Origin: Ursus arctos
Taxonomy: Eukaryota > Chordata > Mammalia > Carnivora > Ursidae
Assembly (NCBI RefSeq): GCF_023065955.2
Contig: NC_079873.1
Location: forward strand, 13,902,566 to 13,966,565
Direction of reading: 5' to 3'
Length of the DNA stretch: 64,000 nt
Translations under genes and position numbers: made by a program
Notes under the pieces: generated by a model
The model's input: the letters and a program-made list of their open reading frames with translations, nothing else
The model's database searches: none
Told to the model about the DNA's origin: nothing
Part shown: in pieces, positions 21,011 to 30,780 of the stretch
Numbering within the stretch: position 1 is the first letter of the stretch
How the letters are laid out: every line of letters begins with the position of its first letter

Positions 21011-21050
21011 AATCACTACCCTGAACTGCAATGCTAAGATTCTTCTCACT
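21011..21050 (-). mobile_element. MIR SINE, right end
   Basis: The continuation of the MIR cut at 14770: 'aatcactaccctgaactgcaatgc' corresponds to the MIR end '...aaccactatgctatactgcc'. Confidence 0.6.
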
Positions 21051-21111
21051 GATGTGGGACTTAACGGAAGAATTTGCAAACGATGCAGAGCGCAGACAGA
21101 GAAAGAGGATG

Positions 21112-21565
21112 TAGGAATTTCCTGTGGCTGCTGTGACAGACCGCTACACACTGGGCGGCTTCAAACAACAGAAATGTATTCTTTCATGGTTCTGGAGGCC
21201 AGAAGTCTAAGCTCACATTGTTGGCAGAGTCATGCTCCCTCCGAAGGCTCTAGGGAAAGATCCTTCTTTGCCTCTTCCTGGTTTCTGGCGGTGACCAGCA
21301 ATCCTCAGTGTTCCCTGACTCAGAGACACATCACCCTAATCTTTGCCTCCATAATCACAGGGACTTCTCTGTGTGTTTCTCTCTGTCCTCTCTTCTGCTT
21401 AGAAGGACACCAGTCATTGTATTAGGGCCCATCCTAATTCAGTATGGCCCCATCTTCACTAATTAGTGAGCTGCAAAGACCCTATTTCCAAATAAGGTCA
21501 CATTCTGAGATCCCAGGTGGACACAAACTTGGAGGGGCAAGGGAGACAGTATTCAACAGAGTACA
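21112..21565 (-). mobile_element. MLT1-type ERVL-MaLR LTR
   Basis: Strong minus-strand match in order: 'ctgctgtgacagaccgctac', 'cttcaaacaacagaaatgtattc', 'gttctggaggccagaagtct', 'aaggacaccagtcattgtattagggcccatcctaat', 'gcaaagaccctatttccaaataaggtcacattctgag'. The internal part of the provirus is absent, so this is a solo LTR. The 123-codon open frame inside is chance. Confidence 0.85.
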
Positions 21566-21762
21566 GAAGAGCACAGAGATTGTTTCAGGGCAGAACGTGT
21601 CTCTCAGAAATCCTCAGCTACTATGTGTTTCAAAATGCTGCTGAGGCCTGAGGACCTCTGACTGACACTTTCCAGCTTCAGCTGCAGGGTAGCAAGCCAC
21701 GGAATCGCTCTAAGTTTTGGTCAACAGACTGCAATTGCTTCAGTGCCAATAGGACATCCTTT
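21566..21762. other. Unassigned
   Basis: Short single-copy-like sequence. Its right end, aataggacatccttt (21748-21762), is the left target duplication of the next SINE. Confidence 0.5.
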
Positions 21763-21966
21763 ATTTATTTTTTTTTTAAAGATTTTATTTATTTATTCGA
21801 CAGAGACAGAGACAGCCAGCAAGAGAGGGAACACAAGCAGGGGGAGTGGGAGAGGAAGAAGCAGGCTCACAGCAGAGGAGCCTGATGTGGGGCTCGATCC
21901 CAGAATGCCAGGATCACGCCCTGAGCCGAAGGCAGACGCTTAACCGCTGTGCCACCCAGGCGCCCC
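21763..21966 (-). mobile_element. Can-SINE (SINEC), young, minus strand
   Basis: A full minus-strand copy ending 'gccacccaggcgcccc'. It has a perfect 15-base duplication aataggacatccttt at 21748-21762 and 21967-21981. The head and body closely match the copies at 40950 and 53938, so they belong to one recent subfamily. Confidence 0.95.
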
Positions 21967-22170
21967 AATAGGACATCCTTTAAAAGCTTCTGCCCACTGT
22001 TTAATATCCAATCGTGCTTGTGGGTTCTCCCCAGATGAAATCAATCAGATTGATTTTATGTGTACAACAGGTATAATAAAACTGCTGCTTTTGAAGATTT
22101 TGCCAGTGACAGGTGCAGAGGTGAAACGTGCACCACTGGAGCGGCCGCGCATTTTCTAGGCTAGCGTATA

Positions 22171-23210
22171 ATGGGGAAGCAGCCTTTGGTTGCCTGTGGT
22201 GATCCTTCGGGTGAAGCACCTGGATGTCAGAGCTTCTCTGTGAAATATCCAAGCCCTCTCTATGATAAGCTACAAAGGAATCTTGTTGTCAGCACTCCAG
22301 GGCCACAGCACAGATATTCCGAGCCAAGACCAACTGAAGCAACATGCAGAGGAAAGTTCCAACTCCAGGAAAAGAGCCAAAGAGGATGGTATCCATACTG
22401 CCTACCGCACCACGTCAATGCAGAACTCCTAGAGAAGAAGCCAGGTCCTGCCACTGTTTTGGGTACTCGGCATGATGTGTGGGTTTTAAACGAGTCGGTA
22501 TTAGAGTAGTTAGGTGCTGGGGCAAAAGGAGAAGCTGTGAATACTGATCAAACAAGTAAAAAAAATCAGGAACTAAGTGACCAAAAGGTGACTGAAGTGG
22601 AAAACAAGGACCTTGAGGACTCTATACCCTGAAGTAATGACACTGGTGGAGAAGCCGCTTCTGAGGATGAGTGGTAGTGTTACCAAGTGCAAGAAAATGA
22701 ACTCTCCAAACCAGAGGTGTTGCTGTTGCTGGGCCCTGAAGGATTAGTACTCAGACTGTTCTAAGTGAGCCCATCGTCCCTTCGTTCCTGTGATCATTGC
22801 CACACCGGCAAAGAGGAAAATGAAGTAACTGATGTCCCTCCCTGCCAAGGCGCCATTTTGGCTCCAGTCATTACAGCTGACCTATAAAAAAAGGAAGAAA
22901 AACCCAAATTTCCTGATTCCTGCAGCTCAGTGGAATTCTCAGATTTGGCTCCTGGTTCTAAAAGCCCAGAGACCATCTCGAGCACGATGGAACAATCAGA
23001 TGGCCTTACAGAGCAGAGACCAGATACACAAAATACGAAGGACTGACAAAAATCTCTTGACGCTGTGTAGCATATGTGAGAAGTGGCTACAAGACAGAAA
23101 TATTCCCGGAAGAACAGGCTAACCCATCACTTGTATCCACTGCGCCAGAAGATTAAAGAAGCCTGGGGCTTCACGCCCTCTTTGCAAGAACATTCAGTTG
23201 GTTATTAAGG
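22171..23210 (+). pseudogene. Candidate processed pseudogene, parent unidentified
   Basis: Starting at ATG 22171, one frame reads as protein-like sequence for about 700 bases with only scattered stops. The first 112 codons are open (MGKQPLVACGDPSGEAPGCQ...), then a TAG at 22507, then acidic, Ser/Glu-rich text such as NTDQTSKKNQELSDQKVTEV and SNDTGGEAASEDEW between further stops. Beyond about 22860 similar hydrophilic text continues (FPDSCSSVEFSDLAPGSKSP, TMEQSDGLTEQRPDTQNTKD) to about 23050. There are no splice-like breaks, and a GC-rich segment (GCGGCCGCGC at 22141) sits just upstream like a 5' UTR. I do not recognise the parent. No convincing poly-A or target duplication is visible. An alternative is a fortuitous weakly biased stretch. 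Confidence 0.45.
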
Positions 23211-23924
23211 TTTTTATGGCCTAGCCGAATGGGCGAGTTGCAGAGAAATGATAACCAGAGCCAGGTCAGGGATTAAACTGTCAGTACTGAGCATCTCCAT
23301 TCAGTGAGACCCACTGCATCCGTTCATTGATTCATGCGAACGTCTATGTGCCGGGGCATTTTCCCTTCTAAATTCATACGGAATTTGAGAGCAATTCTTT
23401 AAAACCAGATCATCAATCTGGGGGCTCCATTTACATGGAAAGTGACTTTAGTCACTATATTCTTTCTCTAAAAAAGAGGTTCTGGGAGGGAGCAATTACA
23501 AAGACAACCAGGAAAATACATCCATTTGCCAAATTATTTGAAGATTAACCTTCTTCCTAATTAATTTTTTTCCCTACCTTTCTCTTCTATTCTGTTAGAG
23601 AATGCTCTTTAGCATAAAAATCCAAGTGGCTCTGAGAAAAACACTAAAGCTAACAATCAAATGACACAAATAATGTGGCATGTTATCGATCATTTACCTT
23701 ACCGTTAAGCTACACGGATCTGAGAAGTCAAAAGAAAAATTGAGAAGCTTGAAAACAAGAGATCTGTTCCACGTACACCCAGAACAATGGCTATCAGACT
23801 TTTTGCTAACATACCCCTCAAAGAATGTTGAGAAATGGTATGTTCTTTTCCACGTTAAAAAAAGAGAGCTATAATGAACATAAAATAAAACATACAGATC
23901 TTAAAGACTCCTTTCCTATGAGTT
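23211..23924. other. Unassigned; may include 3' UTR of the pseudogene
   Basis: No repeat recognised. If 22171-23210 is a retrocopy, part of this stretch could be its 3' UTR, but no A-tail marks an end. Confidence 0.3.
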
Positions 23925-24240
23925 TTAGGCATTTGAGTACCCACCGCCCAAAACAAGCCACAGAACATTTCCATCACCTGAAAATCGTCCCTCTGGCCCC
24001 TTTGTAGGTAATCTTCCATTTCCTGATTCTCACCCAGGTTTAGTCTTCCTTCTCCACATCTTTTTGTTTTGTATTTAAATTCAATTAGCCAACATATAGT
24101 ACATCATTAGTTTTAGATGTAGTGTTGGATGATTCATCAGTTGCGTATAACCCCCAGCCTTTTGCACATCTTTAATTTTATATCTAAATTTTCAAAATAC
24201 ACTTTATTGCGTACAAAGGAAAAACTGCGCAGCTAATGTT
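23925..24240 (-). mobile_element. L1M 3' UTR remnant
   Basis: 'gtacccaccgcccaaaacaagccacagaacatttccatcacctgaaaatcgtccctctggcccc' is the reversed L1M 3' UTR. It is interrupted by a younger L1 piece at about 24060-24165. Confidence 0.65.
24060..24165 (-). mobile_element. Carnivore L1 fragment
   Basis: 'taaattcaattagccaacatatagtacatcattagtttt' and 'gattcatcagttgcgtataac' are familiar from younger carnivore L1 3' regions in reverse. Both ends are short and the target duplication is unclear. Confidence 0.6.
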
Positions 24241-24659
24241 TTCCAAAGTTCCTTGGTGAGGAATGATTGACAGGGAATATGGAACCACTGTGTATGTTAT
24301 TTATAGTTTGCAACATGCAGAATTTTACTTAAAGATAGCTACTTCTCATACTTTGGGCCCGGGTATTCTCTCAGTCTTTTCCATGCTCTTTATTTATTAG
24401 GACCTGAATAACATGACCTCATTAATATTGGTAAGAACATTTGCAAGTATGAATTTAGTGCTGAGTGAGCCAGTCAGGCCAATGGTGCCACCTTTCCAGA
24501 ATGCTGTCTTTCCTAACAACAGTCAGTAAGGGGAGGTAGGAAAGTGTGTTCCCTGCTGCATTTGATCACTCAGTTGGCATTTGTCATAACCTGCCTTGAA
24601 TCATTGGATAACTGTTTGTGGATGGGATGCTTTAGGCCCCAGCTGGACTGAGGTATAAT
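24241..24659. other. No feature recognised
   Basis: Repeat-poor, with no open frame of note. Confidence 0.4.
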
Positions 24660-24870
24660 GACAAAGGAACAGAAACTGGAACCAGAAGACTGGGGTAAAA
24701 TACTCAATTCTGCCATTATGATGTGATCAGGGACAGATTCCTCAAACTTTCTGAGCTTCTGTAGACTGTCAAACAGGACTAAAACCCACCTCACTGGGAC
24801 ACTGTGAGGAGAATTTAGGCAAGAAGAGTAAAAGTGCTTTCAGTGAACTCTATCACTGTTCTTTTAAACA
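24660..24870 (+). mobile_element. MIR SINE, diverged
   Basis: The order 'actggaaccagaagactgggg', 'ctcaattctgccattatgatgtgatc', 'cctcaaactttctgagcttctg', 'acccacctcactgggacactgtgagg' is a plus-strand MIR. Confidence 0.6.
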
Positions 24871-25639
24871 GGAGCTAATTCTTACACTTCTTTGCACCCT
24901 TGTTGAACATTGCATGTGGGAGGTCTTAACAAGCATGTGTTAACTGAGTGATATATTTGTTTATAATCAATAAGAATAAAGAATTGTAAATGTTATTGCT
25001 TGGGGAATCAAAAATTTACAAATTAAATTCTCAATGCACACATATGAATATAGATTTCTTACCCTCAACTTAATATGCACACATAAAATACAAGAAGCAA
25101 GCCATATTCAGTTTTTAAAAAAGCAATCTGCAAAATTCCATCCCTTAGTAATCTGAACATTCGTATGCAAAATTATCACCACTCATTCTTTTCCCACCAG
25201 GAAAGTTAAGTAATAGCACATGGTGTAACCTCTCTTCGGAGCATCCATTTGCTATCCTTAATCACGTCTGCAGTTTTTCCAAGAACTGTTTCAAACATTT
25301 TCACACTTACATAAACTGTAAAGCTAAGAACAAGAAATACTATTCTTGTAAAGAGGAGGCCATAGTTGATTTTATGAATCTGGATAATTAATTAGTCCAC
25401 CTAGCAAACCAGTGTGGAAGTCCCACTATGAGCCAGGTACTCAGGAATAGGATACAAAAACAAGGTGACAGAGGGGGTGCTAGCCAAGATGGATCAGCCT
25501 CCACTGATCACATCTAAGGACTCCAGACAGGATACAACAACAACAGCAGCAACAACTGACAGAAGACTCTGAAAAGCAAGTAATAGCAGACAGATGGGGG
25601 AGGCAAGTCAAAGAAGTCAGTATGGTGGCATACTTCCCA
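24871..25639. other. Unassigned
   Basis: A/T-rich at left. At 25480-25560 'gccaagatgg' is followed by a small (CAACAG)n-like patch. No gene evidence. Confidence 0.35.
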
Positions 25640-25935
25640 GGATTTTTTTCCTATTTCCCAGTTTCAACCCTTTGGTGGTCCAAGTTGCAGAGCTGTACGG
25701 GGGCTCTACACCTGTTGTGGCTTCTCCCTCCCGTAGACCCTGAGTGGAAGAAGAGGGAGCACCATCTGTGAGAGGTTTTAATGGGCTAGGCCTAGAAGTG
25801 AGGCACATGACTTCTGCCTACATTCCATTGGTTAAGACTCAGTCACATGGTCACTCCTACCTGCAAAGGAGGCTGGGAAATGTAGTCTAGCTATCTGCCA
25901 AAAGGGAAGTAAAATATAGATACTAATCAGCACTA
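25640..25935 (-). mobile_element. Ancient LTR-like repeat, end portion
   Basis: 'tacattccattggttaagactcagtcacatggtcac' and 'ggaggctgggaaatgtagtctagct' match the end of the same family whose start is at 52790 and 60900. It is probably an MLT1-type LTR; the name is uncertain. Confidence 0.4.
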
Positions 25936-26019
25936 AAATAGTCTGCGTCATAACTGCCTTAGTACACAAAGGGGTGTGCGGGGAGCGTTGTGAACATAGC
26001 AGGGACTTCCAATCAGAGT

Positions 26020-26870
26020 GGGGAGACACAGACCAGAGAAGGCTTTCTGAAGGACAGGACGTGAGTTTTGCAAGGTAATCAGGAAGGTGAAAGGAGCATG
26101 GGAGGAGACCAAAGCATGTGCAAAGATGCAGAGACAAGAAACATGCTGATGAATTTGAGAGACCCCAAGTGATTCCGCCTTTGTTGGGCAATAGCTGAAT
26201 GCCAAGAGAGCCAGGAGACGAGTCTTGAGAGGGAGGCGGGAGCCAGGATTTGAGCCAGAAATCACTGTTATATTTTAAGCAAAGGTGTAATAGAAACTGG
26301 TTTCCAAGGGCCTGGTAATTGTGTAGAGGGTAGCTGGAAGCAGTATAGGAGTTAGGAGACTTTTGTAATGGTCTAGGCAAGAAGCAATTTGGGCTTGAAG
26401 TAAGCAATGGGGTACTGTGAGGGGATCAGATATGAGATCTGAGATGTTCATGAGTCAAAACTCTAAGACTTAGTAACTGATTTTTGATATTATGGAAGGA
26501 GTCAAGGAAAATTCCTTGTTTCATTCATTTAACAAATATTTATTGAACATCTACTATCTGTGTTCCTCTAGGTGCTGGAGATACAACAATGAATAAACAA
26601 GCAAAGTTCCTGTCCTCCAAGAGTTTACATTCTGGTGGAAAATCTTAAAACACTAACAAGTAAATATAAATTTATAATGTGATTATATTTAGCAAATAAC
26701 CTGTTGTGTTTGAGATATCCTTATGGGACATCTGTATGAGGGTTGCTTAATTGCAAGTTATTTCTATGAGTCTGTTGCTCAGGAGAGAAGCCCTGGGCAT
26801 GGATGTGGATTTGGGAGTCATCAGCATATGGCTGGATGCAAGTGACAAGAAAACCAATACAAACTAGTGC
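26020..26870 (+). mobile_element. Ancient mammal-wide interspersed repeat, unnamed
   Basis: The pieces 'agaaggctttctgaagga', 'catgtgcaaagatgcagagac', 'attcatttaacaaatatttattgaac', 'gtgctggagatacaacaatgaat' and 'gtggatttgggagtcatcagcatatg' occur in many mammalian repeats of one old family or of nested families. The 191-codon minus-strand frame (25832-26407) lies across this repeat and is not a gene. Confidence 0.4.
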
Positions 26871-27059
26871 ATGGAGAAAAGGGAATCCATGGCTGAAGAC
26901 ACCAAAAAGCCCTGGGGTTCTTTCTTCAGCTTCAGGCATAGTTAGATACAGGGTTCTAAATGACAGTGCTGGATTTCTGTCTCTCTTTTAATTAATTTCT
27001 TGGACTCTTTTGGGCATGATGGCTTCTGGCAACCCCAAAGTCCCCATTTCACATCTAGT

Positions 27060-27400
27060 CATTCAACAACTCAGCAGAGATTCGTTTTCATTTTTGTTTT
27101 CTGATGTCTCCAGCAGAAAAGTCTCCGTAAAGACTATGATTGATTCATTGGGGATTACATGTCCATTCTTGAACCAAGCCCTGTAACCTGGAGTTGGAAC
27201 ATTCTGATTGACCATGCCGGGGTCATGAACCCAAACCTGTGGCAATGGGTGGGACAGGTTCAGCTTCATAAAACCCACAAGTGTGTTCCTCCAGGAAAGA
27301 GAAATTCTGGTACTAGCAGGTAGGGAAAGAGCTGTTGAGCAGGCAAAGACCGGAATGTTCTCTATAGGTGGAAACTGAGGGTTGGGTATTAGCGAGGTCA
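27060..27400 (-). mobile_element. Ancient LTR-like repeat
   Basis: On the minus strand the order 'caatcagaatgttccaactcc', 'ggcttggttcaagaatggac', 'tttctgctggagacatcag' resembles an old mammalian repeat. A 224-codon open frame (27737 to 27063, minus) begins in unique DNA and runs into it; it has no domain and I do not call it a gene. Confidence 0.35.
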
Positions 27401-27970
27401 CCCTGTGAGGACATATAGAATGAGAACCTAGAACTGTTGTCAAAATCCTGGGGAGCATGACACTTAGGAGCTGAATAGAAAAAAAAAGATTATCCTGCAA
27501 AAGAGACGCAGAAGAAGAGGCCAGAGCTGTAGGAAGAGATCCCGAAGCCGGTGATGGCCCAGAAACCAGCTGAGTGAGCGTCAAAAAGAACCGAGTCAAC
27601 AGCCAATGATAAGGAAAACAGGAGATGTGACCTGATATCCTGACCATAAAAGCCCATGAGGTAAAGCTAGGCAGCACTCCTTGGAGAATAGCAGGTGCTA
27701 TGAAGGAGAAGTACACCAGGTTGTCGGGGAGGAACATCTGGGAATTTCACTAAAGCAAATGGCTCTATGTGTCACAGCTTCTTGGACTGAGAGGCATAGC
27801 TAGAGGATCAGGAAAACCACGGGATGAACATGAAGTGTCTCTCCTGACCCTCAATTCTATGCAAAAAAATTATGGGTGGGTCACATTACTTCTATAATAG
27901 AACAAAGATAGCTATATTATGGTGCAGGATGCAAAAATCTGTGGAATTTTAAAGCTGAAATATTAAACTT

Positions 27971-28170
27971 TATTTTTTAAAAGATTTTATTTATTTGACA
28001 GAGAGAGAGACAGCCAGCAAGAGAGGGAACACAAGCAAGGGGAGTGGGAGAGAAAGAAGCAGGCTCCCAGATGAGCAGGGAGCCCGATGCAGGGCTCGAT
28101 CCCAGGACCCTGGGATCACGCCCTGAGCCGAAGGCAGACACTTAACGACTGAGCCACCCAGGAGCCCGTA
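27971..28170 (-). mobile_element. Can-SINE (SINEC), minus strand
   Basis: A full-length copy with TTTTAAAAGATTTTATTTATTTG, GA repeats and head end 'gagccacccaggagcccg'. The target duplication is aaatattaaactt at 27958-27970 and 28171-28183, with no mismatch. Confidence 0.93.
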
Positions 28171-28374
28171 AAATATTAAACTTCAAAGAGATTTGTACTT
28201 GCAACAGGATCCCTTCAGACTATACTCCCAGAGTTCCTTGCAGTGAACATCCCTTCCTCTCTGATTAGGAGGGTCTGTGGGTAGAACAGAATGGGAAGCA
28301 TGACAATTTGTCATCTGCACATTTGCCTGCTGCTCCGTAAATAGGATGTTTCAGGATAGACCCACTTACAAATA

Positions 28375-28610
28375 ATGATAATAATGACTGTAACAGGCAC
28401 TGTTCTATGGGCTTGACCTTGGTTATGCCTCACAATAACCCCATGAGTATTATTATAATCACTCCTTTTTTAAAGATGAGGAAGCTGACGCACAGAGAGG
28501 TTGAATAACCTACCCAAAGTCACACAGCTCCAGATTTAAACCCGGAGATTCTGGCTCTGGCTTTTGGGCCAGTGTCCCTAAGCATGGCACATACTGCAGC
28601 GTTCAGCCCC
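28375..28610 (-). mobile_element. MIR SINE
   Basis: 'atgaggaagctgacgcacagagaggttgaataacctacccaaagtcacacagct' plus 'gatttaaacccggagattctggctctgg' make a clear minus-strand MIR. Confidence 0.85.
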
Positions 28611-29109
28611 ATGGTTTCCACGTTGTGCACGTGTCATGCCAGACGTTCTGATACTGCCTCAGAAAAACTTAGTCCTTGTAAGACAGTCTGTGAATGTTTA
28701 GAAGAGGCAGGGCTGGGGAAGCTGTGTCCCACCCCTGCCCTATCCAGCCCACTGACTGGCAATACGACAGACATGCCACAGAGGCACAGAAGCCCTACAG
28801 CCCTACTCCCCAGGCACCTTTGCACTGGTAACCTTGGAACCATGGGAATTTGTTGGTCTACTAGGCGACGTTTATCTGAGCCCCACGATTACCTTTTTGT
28901 TTGGACTTGTACTTTTAATCTTTATTGGTTTTAAAGCATTCCCCAGATGAAAGAATAATTTTGGAGGTGCTTTATACAATAGCTGTTTTCATAAAAATAT
29001 TATCATTTAAACTTTTCATAACCTGAGCATGAAGAGAAAAATCTGCAATCACCTGGTGCTAATCTGTTTTCCTTGAATGTACATGCATAAATTACTTTTC
29101 ATGTTATTT
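28611..29109. other. No feature recognised
   Basis: The left half includes a 120-codon open frame (28572-28934) with no recognised domain that starts inside the MIR. It is treated as chance. Confidence 0.4.
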
Positions 29110-29290
29110 CTGAATGTACACAAAGATAGCTCGAGCAGTACATGAACCCCCATAGCTCTGTCATCCAGCAACAACCATTTATCCATGGCCAATCTCACCC
29201 ATTTCCTAAGTAAAAACCAACTATCATGTCATTTCATCCATAAATATTTCCAGGCATATCTCTAAAAGATAAGAACGATTATTTTTAAAC
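29110..29290 (-). mobile_element. L1M 3' region copy 1
   Basis: 'gcagtacatgaacccccatag' through 'catttcatccataaatatttccaggcatatctctaaaagataagaac' is typical of reversed L1M 3' regions. Confidence 0.6.
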
Positions 29291-29419
29291 ATAACTACAA
29301 TACCAGTCCACATTCATATTTCCATAAATTATTTTTTAAATTCCGCTCTTTCTGGAGTTCCATACCCCTTAATTATTAACTTGATTGCTTTTGCTACTGT
29401 TGATACTAAATTTTTTATT

Positions 29420-29590
29420 ATAAAAAACCCCAAAATGTAAAGAAAATAGTAGGATGAACCCCCTGCACCCATCACTTAGCTTCAATAATAATCTATATTT
29501 GGTCAGTCCTGCTTCATTTACTTTCCCCTTTTTATATCCTCCTTTCACCGGCTGTTTATAAAGCAATCCCCCAGACAACATTTCCTGTCA
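29420..29590 (-). mobile_element. L1M 3' region copy 2
   Basis: 'agtaggatgaaccccctgcacccatcacttagcttc' repeats the beginning of the block at 29110, so two L1M pieces of the same region lie 130 bp apart. Confidence 0.6.
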
Positions 29591-30469
29591 TTGGGCATGC
29601 ATTCTTAGCTTGGCTGGTGGCAAGAAAATGTAGAGGTGTTCTCTGGTAGGAAGTTACGTATTTATTTTATTTTTAAATTCCTGGAAAAGGATTAGATTAA
29701 ATGCAACATTTTCAGTGGATCACATAAACTGTCACTTGGTGTTTTTGCTGTTTCTTTTTTTTTTTTTTTGAGTAATGTTTAAAATAAAACCAAACTCTAA
29801 ACAAGTGGCACTAATAGTCTATGACAGGAATACAGAACAGAATATTTCTGTCATATACCCTCTGTCAACTGTGCCCAGATCTTTAAAGGTACACATTTTT
29901 CCAAGACTAAGTAAATAAAAACTGAAACCAAAAATTTTAAGCCTAATTATAATTTTGAAAAAGAAAGAACAAATAGAAAGAGACACCATCAGCTGGTTTC
30001 GATTGGAAATGGGGCCTGAATGACGAAATTCCCGTTGGCAAAACCCCTGGCTTCCTCTCACACTCCTAGGCTTTAATATCCACTCTTTTCCAAATAGCTC
30101 TTAGAAGCCCTTTGAGAAGAGTGCATTTCCTTGCCTAGGAGGCAGAAAAAGTAGTTTAGGCTTTGGAGTCTCAGAAGGTAATGACGCAGGTCATGATTTG
30201 TTGAGATTTACCAAGATGACCTTGTTTTGTCTTGTGGAGACTTACCACGAAATCCACAGTAACACCCACGGTAACTGTGAAATCATAGCGTGTCACCATA
30301 TTGCTCATTCTGCAGTTGCCCCCACAAGCAAATGACAGCCATACTGGCTTATACACCATTAAAAACCGGGGGCGGGGGGGTAAAGAAAACTTGTCATGGG
30401 GTAGGTCAAGCACCAGCAAGAAAAGAGCTATCGAGCATTTTCAGTGCCAACAACAGAAAATCTGGGCAA
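29591..30469. other. Unassigned
   Basis: It contains T-rich text at 29753-29770 and a G-rich run at 30366-30379. No gene, and no recognised transposon. Confidence 0.35.
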
Positions 30470-30780
30470 ACAAAAAGTAATTGGTTAGGATTATAAACTG
30501 GTTCGATACTTTTGCAAAAGGTTTGGCAGTACCTATTAAAACTAAACATGCATATACCCTATAATCCAGCAATTCCACTTTACGGCGCTAGAGGTCAGAA
30601 TAGTGCTTACCCTGGGGTAGTGGCTAAGGGGGGCAGGAGTGAGACTTGTGGGGCTCTGGACATGTTCTACATCTTGATCTGATGAAGTCACATGGGTGTA
30701 GACATAGGTAAACATTCATTAAACTGTACATTCCCTATTTGTGCACTGTCCCGTGAGCATACCTCAAAAAAAAAAAAAAA
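30470..30780 (+). mobile_element. L1M ORF2 end and 3' UTR, internally deleted
   Basis: 'caaaaggtttggcagtacctattaaaactaaacatgcatataccctataatccagcaattcc' is the L1 ORF2 tail. It jumps to 'acatgttctacatcttgatctgatgaagtcacatgggtgtagacat' and an A15 tail, so the middle is deleted. Confidence 0.75.

Noticed and set aside
21054..21425. 123-codon open frame
   Set aside because: It lies inside a minus-strand MLT1-type LTR and reads the antisense text of that repeat.
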